Source: Saccoglossus kowalevskii (lineage: Eukaryota > Hemichordata > Enteropneusta > Harrimaniidae). Taken from it: a stretch of DNA of 44,677 nucleotides. The position numbers were made by a program, and so were the translations under genes. The notes under the pieces were generated by a model. It was not told where the DNA came from, searched no databases, and saw nothing but the letters and a program-made list of their open reading frames with translations. Positions within the stretch are counted from its first letter, which is position 1. Each line of letters begins with the position of its first letter. The stretch spans positions 1 through 44,677 of the forward strand of contig NW_003144421.1 of NCBI RefSeq assembly GCF_000003605.2, read 5' to 3'. Positions 37,861 to 44,677 of the stretch are shown piece by piece.

Positions 37861-39120
37861 ATCCATGTTTATTCCGAGTTTGGTATGAAGGCATGTGTAC
37901 TCCCATGTTTGCATTAGAGGAATGTGTACTCCCATGTTTGGATTAAAGGCATGTATACTCCCATTTATCCATTAGAGGCATGTGTTCTCCCATATTGGAA
38001 TAGAGGCATGTGTACTCCCCATGTATCCATTAGAGGCATGTGTTCTCCCATGTTTAGAATAGAGGCATGTGTTCTCCAGTGTTGGGATAAGAGGCATGTG
38101 TACTCCCATGTTGGGATTGAGGCATGTGTACTCCCATGTTTGGATTAGAGGCATGTGTACTCCCATGTTTGGAATGGAGGCATGTGTACTCCCAGGTTTG
38201 GATTAGAGGCATATGTACTCCCATGTTTGACCCGAGTCATATGTACTCCCATGTTTGAATTGAGGCACGTGCACTCCCATGTTTGGATTAGAGGCATATG
38301 TACTCCCATGTTTAGATGAGAGGCATATGCACTCCCGTGTTTGGATTTGAGGCATATGCACTCCCATGTTTGGATTAGAGGCATGTGTACTCCCATGTTT
38401 GGATTAGAGGCATGTGTACTCCCAAGTTTGGAATGGAGGCATGTGTACTCCCAGGTTTGGATTAGAGGCATATGTACTCCCATGTTTGACCCGAGTCATA
38501 TGTACTCCCATGTTTGGATTAAGGCACGTGTACTCCCATGTTTGGATTAGAGGCATGTGTACTCCCATGTTTTGATTATAGGCATATGTACTCCCATGTT
38601 TGCATAAGAGGCATATGCACTCCCATGTTTGGATTAGAGGCATATATACTCCCATGTTTAGATTAGAGGCATATGCACTCCCGTGTTTGGATTTGAGGCA
38701 TATGCACTCCCATGTTTGGATTAGAGGCATGTGTACTCTCATGTTTGGATTAAGGCATGTGTACTCCCATGTTTGGATTTGAGGCATATGCACTCCCATG
38801 TTTGGATTAGAGGCATGTGTACTCCCATGTTTGGAATGGAGGCATGTGTACTCCCATGTTTGGATTAGAGGCATATGTACTCCCATGTTTGACCCGAGTC
38901 ATATGTACTCCCATGTTTGGATTAAGGCATGTGTACTCCCATATTTGGATTAGAGGCATATGTACTCCCATAATTGAATTAGTAGCATGTGTACTTCCAT
39001 GTTTGCATTAGTGGCATGTGTACTCCCATGTTTGGATTAAGGCATGTGTACTCCCATATTTGGATTAGAGGCATATGTACTCCCATAATTGAATTAGTAG
39101 CATGTGTACTTCCATGTTTG
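37861..39120. repeat. C segment including terminal-type block copy 1
   Basis: It starts at GATCCATGTTTATTCCGAG. A run of irregular units at 37960-38130 (CCCATTTATCC, CATATTGGAATAG, CTCCAGTGTTGGGATAAG) looks more degraded than its partners at 33130-33250. The block 38404-39045 is repeated at 44036-44677 (offset 5,632). Part of it, from about 38536, is also repeated at 41799-42298 (offset 3,263). Confidence 0.75.
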
Positions 39121-41199
39121 GTTTAGAGGCATATGTACTCCCATGTTTGGATTATAGGCATGTGTACTCCCATATTTGGATTAGTGGCATGTGTACTCCC
39201 ATGTTTTTATGAGACACATGTGTACTCCCATGTTTGCATTAGAGGCATGTGCACTTCCATGTTTGGATTAAAGGCATGTGTACTGCCATGTTTGCATTAG
39301 AGGCATGTGTACTCCTATGTTTGCATTAGAGGCTTATGCACTCCCATGCTTGAATTAGAGCCATGTGTATTCCCAATTTGTCATGGAGCATGTGTACTGC
39401 CATGCTTGCATTAGAGGCATGTGTACTTCCATGTTTGGATTAAAGGCATGTGTACTCCCATGTTTGGTTTAGAGAGGTGTGTACTACCATGTTTGCATTA
39501 AAGGCATGAGTACTCCCATGTTTGGATTAGGGGCATGTGTACTCCCATGCTTGGATTAGAGGCATGTGTACTCCTATGTTTTCATTAGAGGAATATATAC
39601 TCCCATGTTTGCACTAGAGGCATGTGTACTCCCATGTTTGGATTAGAGGCATGTGCACTTCCATGTTTGGATTAGAGGCATATGTACTCCCATGTTTGGA
39701 TTAGAGGCATGTGTACGCCCATGTTTGGATTAGATGCATGTGTACTCCCATGTTTGGATTAGAAGCATATGTACTCCCATGTTTGGATTAGAGGCATGTG
39801 TACTCCCGTGTTTGACCCGAGTCATATGTACTCCCATGTTTGGATTAGAGGTGTGTGTACTACCATGTTTGCATTAGAGACATGAGTACTCCCATGTTTG
39901 GATTAGTAGCATGTATACTCCCATGTTTGGATGAGAGACATGTGTACTCCCATGTTTGCATTAGAGGCATGTGTACTCCTATGTTCGCATTAGAGGCTTA
40001 TGCACTCCCATGCTTGAATTAGAGCCATGTGTATTCCCTATTTGGCATGGAGGCATGTGTACTGCCATGTTTGCATTAGAGGCATGTGTACTTCCATGTT
40101 TGGATTAAAGGCATGTGTACTGCCATGTTTGCATTACAGGCAAGTGTACTTCCATGTTTGGATTAAAGGCATATGTACTCCCATGCTTGAATTAGAGCCA
40201 TGTGTATTCCCAATTTGGTATGGAGGCATGTGTACTGCCATGTTTGGATTAGAGGCATGCGTACTTCCTTGTTTGGATTAAAGGCATGTGTACTCCCATG
40301 TTTGGATTAGAGGTGTGTGTACTACCATGTTTGCATTAGAGACATGAGTACTCCCATATTTGGATTAGTAGCATGTGTACTCCCATATTTGGATTAGTAG
40401 CATGTGTACTCCCATGTTTGGATGAGAGACATGTGTACTCCCATGTTTGCATTAGAGGCATGTGTACTCTTATGTTTGCATTAGAGGCTTATGCACTCCC
40501 ATGCTTGAATTAGAGCCATGTGTATTCCCAATTTGTCATGGAGGCATGTGTACTGCCATGTTTGCATTAGAGGCATGTGTACTTCCATGTTTGGATTAAA
40601 GGCATGTGTACTCCCATGTTTGGATTAGAGAGGTGTTTACTACCATGTTTGCATTAAAGGCATGAGTACTCCCATGTTTGGATTAGGGGCATGTGTACTC
40701 CCATGCTTGGAATAGAGGCATGTGTACTCCTATGTTTCCATTAGAGGAATATGTACTCCCATGTTTGCACAAGAGGCATGTGTACTCCCATGTTTGGATT
40801 AGAGGCATATGTACTTCCATGTTTGGATTAGAGGCATGAGTACTCCCATGTTTGCATTAGAGGCATATGCACTTCCTTGTTTGGATTAGAGGCATGAGTA
40901 CTCCCATGTTTGCATTAGAGGCATGTGTACTCCCATGTTTGGATTAGAGGCATATGTACTCCCATAATTGGATTAGTAGCATGTGTACTCCCATGTTTTG
41001 ATGAGAGACATATGTACTTCCATGTTTGCATTAGAGGCATGTGTACTCCCATGTTGGGATGAGAGACATGTGTACTTCCATGTTTGCATTAGAGTCATAT
41101 GTACTCCCTTGTTTGGATTAGAGGAATATGCACTCCCACGTTTGGATTAGAGGCATGTGCACTTCCATGTTTGGATTAGAGGCATATGTACTACCATGT

Positions 41200-41420
41200 T
41201 TGGATTAGAGGCATGTGTACTCCCATGTTTGGATTACAGGCATGTGTACTACTATGTTTGGATTACAGACATGTGTACTCCAATGTTTGGAATATGGGCA
41301 TGTGTTCTCCATGTTTGGATTAGAGACATATGTACTCCCATGTTTGCATGAGATCGCTGTGTACCTCCATGTTTGGATTAGAGGCATGAGTACTCCCATG
41401 TTTGCATTAAAGGCATGAGT
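41200..41420. repeat. Most irregular satellite stretch
   Basis: Consecutive units here carry rare forms: GATTACAGG twice, ACTACTATG, GAATATGGGC, a short GTTCTCCATG unit, and GCATGAGATCGCTGTGTACC near 41345, the most divergent unit start I saw. The 29-bp frame can still be followed, so this is diverged satellite and not inserted unique sequence. Confidence 0.65.
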
Positions 41421-41798
41421 ACTCCCATGTTTGGATTAGAGGCATGTGCACTTCCATGTTTGCATTAGAGTCACATGTACTCCCTTGTTTGGATTAGAGG
41501 TATATGTACTCCCATGTTTGGATTAGAGGCATGTGTACTCGTATGTTTGCATTAGAGGCTTATGCAATCCCATGCTTGAATTAGAGCCATGTGTATTCCC
41601 AATTTGGTATGGAGGTTTGTGTACTGCCATGTTTGGATTAGAGGCATGCGTACTTCATGTTTGGATTAAAGGCATGTGTACTCCCATGTTTGGATTAGAG
41701 GTGTGTGCACTACCATGTTTGCATTAGAGACATGAATACTCCCATGCTTGGATTAGAGCCATGTGTATTCCCAATTTGGCATGGAGGCATGTGTACTC

Positions 41799-42298
41799 CC
41801 ATGTTTGGATTAGAGGCATGTGTACTCCCATGTTTTGATTATAGGCATATGTACTCCCATGTTTGCATAAGAGGCATATGCACTCCCATGTTTGGATTAG
41901 AGGCATATATACTCCCATGTTTAGATTAGAGGCATATGCACTCCCGTGTTTGGATTTGAGGCATATGCACTGCCATGTTTGGATTAGAGGCATGTGTACT
42001 CTCATGTTTGGATTAAGGCATGTGTACTCCCATGTTTGGATTTGAGGCATATGCACTCCCATGTTTGGATTAGAGGCATGTGTACTCCCATGTTTGGAAT
42101 GGAGGCATGTGTACTCCCATGTTTGGATTAGAGGCATATGTACTCCCATGTTTGACCCGAGTCATATGTACTCCCATGTTTGGATTAAGGCATGTGTACT
42201 CCCATATTTGGATTAGAGGCATATGTACTCCCATAATTGAATTAGTAGCATGTGTACTTCCATGTTTGCATTAGTGGCATGTGTACTCCCATGTTTGG
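41799..42298. repeat. C block inserted in D copy 2
   Basis: About 500 bp matches 38536-39035 (offset 3,263) and 44168-44667 (offset 2,369), with the shared private pair GCATATATACTCCC and TTTAGATTAGAGG. D-type units lie on both sides. Confidence 0.8.
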
Positions 42299-43930
42299 AT
42301 TAGAGGCATGTGCACTTCCATGTTTTGGATTAGAGGCATATGTACTCCCTTGTTTTGATTAGAGGTGTATGTACTCCCATGTTTGGATTAGAGGCATGTG
42401 CACTTCCATGTTTGGTTTAGAGGCATATGTACTCCCATGTTTGGATTATAGGCATGTGTACTCCCATATTTGGATTAGTGGCATGTGTACTCCCATGTTT
42501 GGATGAGACACATGTGTACTCCCATGTGTGCATTAGAGGCATGTGCACTTCCATGTTTGGATTAGAGGCATATGTACTCCTTTGTTTGGATTAGAGGTAT
42601 ATGTACTCCCATGTTTGGATTAGAGGCATGTGCACTTCCATGTTTGGATTAGAGGCATATGTACTCCCATGTTTGGATTAGAGGCATGTGTACTCCCATG
42701 TTTGGATTAGATGCATGTGTACTCCCATGTTTGGATTAGAGGCATATGTACTCCCATGTTTGGATTAGAGGCATGTGTACTCCCGTGTTTGACCTGAGTC
42801 ATATGTACTCCCATGTTTGGATTAGAGGTGTGTGTACTACCATGTTTGCATTAGAGACATGAGTACTCCCATGTTTGGATAAGTAGCATGTGTATTCCCA
42901 TATTTGGATTAGTAGCATGTGTACTCCCATGTTTGGATGAGAGACATGTGTACTCCCATGTTTGCATTAGAGGCATGTGTACTCCTATGTTCGCATTAGA
43001 GGCTTATGCACTCCCATGCTTGAATTAGAGCCATGTGTATTCCCTATTTGGCATGGAGGCATGTGTACTGCCATGTTTGCATTAGAGGCATGTGTACTTC
43101 CATGTTTGGATTAAAGGCATGTGTACTCCCATGTTTGGATTAGAGAGGTGTGTACGACCATGTTTGCATTAAAGGCATGAGTACTCCCATGTTTGGATTA
43201 GAGGCATGCGTACTTCCATGTTTGGATTAAAGGCAAGTGTACTCCCATGTTTGGATTAGATGTGTGTGTACTACCATGTTTGCATTAGAGACATGAGTAC
43301 TCCCATATTTGGATTAGTAGCATGTGTACTCATATATGTGGATTAGTAGCATGTGTACTCCCATGTTTGCATTAGAGGCATGTGTACTCCCATGTTTGCA
43401 TTAGAGGCATGTGTACTCGTATGTTTGCATTAGAGGCTTATTCAATCTCATGCTTGAATTAGAGCCATGTGTATTCCCAATTTGGTATGGAGGCATGTGT
43501 ACTGCCATGTTTGGATTAGAGGCATGCGTACTTCCATGTTTGGATTAAAGGCATGTGTACTCCTATGTTTGGATTAGAGGTATGTGTACTACCATGTTTG
43601 CATTAGAGACATGAGTACTCCCATGTTTGGATTAGTAGCATGTGTACTCCAATGTTTGGATGAGAGACATGTGTACTCCCATGTTTGCATTAGAGGCATG
43701 CGTACTTCCATGTTTGGATTAAAGGCATGTGTACTCCTATGTTTGGATTAGAGGTATGTGTACTACCATGTTTGCATTAGAGACATGAGTACTCCCATGT
43801 TTGGATTAGGGGCATGTGTACTCCCATGCTTGGATTAGAGGCATGTGTACTCCTATGTTTTCATTAGAGGAATATATACTCCCATGTTTGCACTAGAGGC
43901 ATGTGTACTCCCATGTTTGGATTAGAGGCA

Positions 43931-44677
43931 TATGTTCTCCCATGTTTGACCCGAGTCATATGTACTCCCATGTTTGGATTAAGGCACGTGTACTCCCATG
44001 TTTGGATTAGAGGCATGTGTACTCCCATGTTTTGATTATAGGCATGTGTACTCCCAAGTTTGGAATGGAGGCATGTGTACTCCCAGGTTTGGATTAGAGG
44101 CATATGTACTCCCATGTTTGACCCGAGTCATATGTACTCCCATGTTTGGATTAAGGCACGTGTACTCCCATGTTTGGATTAGAGGCATGTGTACTCCCAT
44201 GTTTTGATTATAGGCATATGTACTCCCATGTTTGCATAAGAGGCATATGCACTCCCATGTTTGGATTAGAGGCATATATACTCCCATGTTTAGATTAGAG
44301 GCATATGCACTCCCGTGTTTGGATTTGAGGCATATGCACTCCCATGTTTGGATTAGAGGCATGTGTACTCTCATGTTTGGATTAAGGCATGTGTACTCCC
44401 ATGTTTGGATTTGAGGCATATGCACTCCCATGTTTGGATTAGAGGCATGTGTACTCCCATGTTTGGAATGGAGGCATGTGTACTCCCATGTTTGGATTAG
44501 AGGCATATGTACTCCCATGTTTGACCCGAGTCATATGTACTCCCATGTTTGGATTAAGGCATGTGTACTCCCATATTTGGATTAGAGGCATATGTACTCC
44601 CATAATTGAATTAGTAGCATGTGTACTTCCATGTTTGCATTAGTGGCATGTGTACTCCCATGTTTGGATTAAGGCAT
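43931..44677. repeat. C segment at the right window edge
   Basis: It begins with TTTGACCCGAG near 43949. 44036-44677 repeats 38404-39045 at an offset of 5,632 bp with no frame-breaking change visible, up to the last base of the window, so the repeat continues beyond it. Confidence 0.82.

Larger units (their letters stand above)
39121..43930. repeat. D domain, copy 2 (with C insert)
   Basis: It matches D copy 1 in pieces: about 39800 on with 27473 on (offset 12,328, then 12,299 after one 29-bp unit is lost near 39910), and 42640-43809 with 29101-30270 (offset 13,539-13,540). The private CATATATGTGG unit is at 29792 and 43331. Between these pieces, about 41220-42640 carries extra sequence, including a C block. 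The offset grows because of this insert. Confidence 0.8.
1..44677. repeat. 29-bp tandem satellite/minisatellite array filling the whole window
   Basis: The window is a head-to-tail array of a 29-bp unit, all in one orientation. The unit at 22-50 is canonical: CATGTG at unit positions 3-8, GTAC at 8-11, CATG at 15-18 and GGATTA at 22-27. Unit starts can be followed from edge to edge (for example 22, 51, 80). Units of 28 bp are common, such as the class with AATTTGGTAT in place of the usual middle and the class ending ATTAAGGC; 16-, 17- and 27-bp units are rare. Dividing length by 29 gives about 1,540 units. The array runs off both ends, so its true size is unknown. No gene, transposon or unique spacer interrupts it. 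Function is unknown; a structural heterochromatin role is possible but nothing in the sequence proves it. Confidence 0.99.

Noticed and set aside
38404..38886. 160-codon open frame on the minus strand (also at 44036-44518)
   Set aside because: Its translation is a 29-residue periodic rendering of the satellite. It exists because 28-bp units bypass the periodic stop, and its duplicate is simply a copy of the same DNA block. No domain, start context or neighbouring gene.
1..44677. CRISPR array (29-bp repeats)
   Set aside because: The repeats are directly adjacent, with no unique spacers, no leader and no cas genes, and the units are too variable.
1..44677. Zinc-finger or other repeat-protein exon (29-residue period; HxxxH-like HVYSH)
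   Set aside because: The C2H2 period is usually 28 residues with CX2CX12HX3H; here the cysteine-to-histidine spacing is wrong and stops recur in every frame.
1..44677. Telomere repeat or CENP-B-box centromeric satellite
   Set aside because: No short G-rich telomere-type repeat and no CENP-B box-like motif; a centromeric location cannot be judged from the sequence.

Overview
The whole window is one tandem-repeat array. The basic unit is 29 bp (a canonical copy lies at 22-50), and about 1,540 units fill the 44,677 bases from edge to edge. I found no unique sequence, protein-coding gene, RNA gene, transposon or simple-sequence tract. The only interruption is a 50-base run of N at 23722-23771, an assembly gap. 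This points to satellite or large minisatellite DNA from a draft eukaryotic assembly. I cannot name the organism: the unit matches no satellite I can identify with confidence, and nothing else in the window carries taxonomic signal. The canonical unit is about 45% GC.

The unit has recurring variants that act as barcodes: pos 22-27 as GGATTA, GCATTA or GAATTA; pos 12-15 as TCCC, TCCT, TTCC, TGCC or TACC; and 28-bp forms that have lost one base. Reading these barcodes shows a layered mosaic of higher-order repeats (HORs), whose copies look far more alike than neighbouring units do. The layout by eye is: HOR-A (about 2.1 kb period) at 1-4120; B mosaic at 4121-20690; a further full HOR-A copy at 20691-22790; B-type sequence to the gap; a first C block at about 23880-25080; D at 25080-30270; expanded C at 30270-37100; a short D segment and C to about 39120; a second D copy at 39120-43930 with a C insert at about 41799-42298; and C to the window end. 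Two large domains meet near 24.4-24.6 kb: barcodes such as TTTGACCCGA, ATTAAGGC, GCATAAGAGG and CACGTG are seen only to the right of this point, and TTTGGTATTGAGG and TTTAGAATATAGG only to the left.

The many short reading frames on both strands are products of the repeat. Because 29 is not a multiple of 3, each frame cycles through all three phases every 87 bp (29 codons) and meets a stop unless a variant has removed it. The peptides are 29-residue periodic with no known domain. No genes act together here; the interest lies in the array's duplication history, its dense homeodomain and E-box core motifs, and two patches that look like assembly or polishing errors. Copy boundaries and similarity statements are by eye, not computed.
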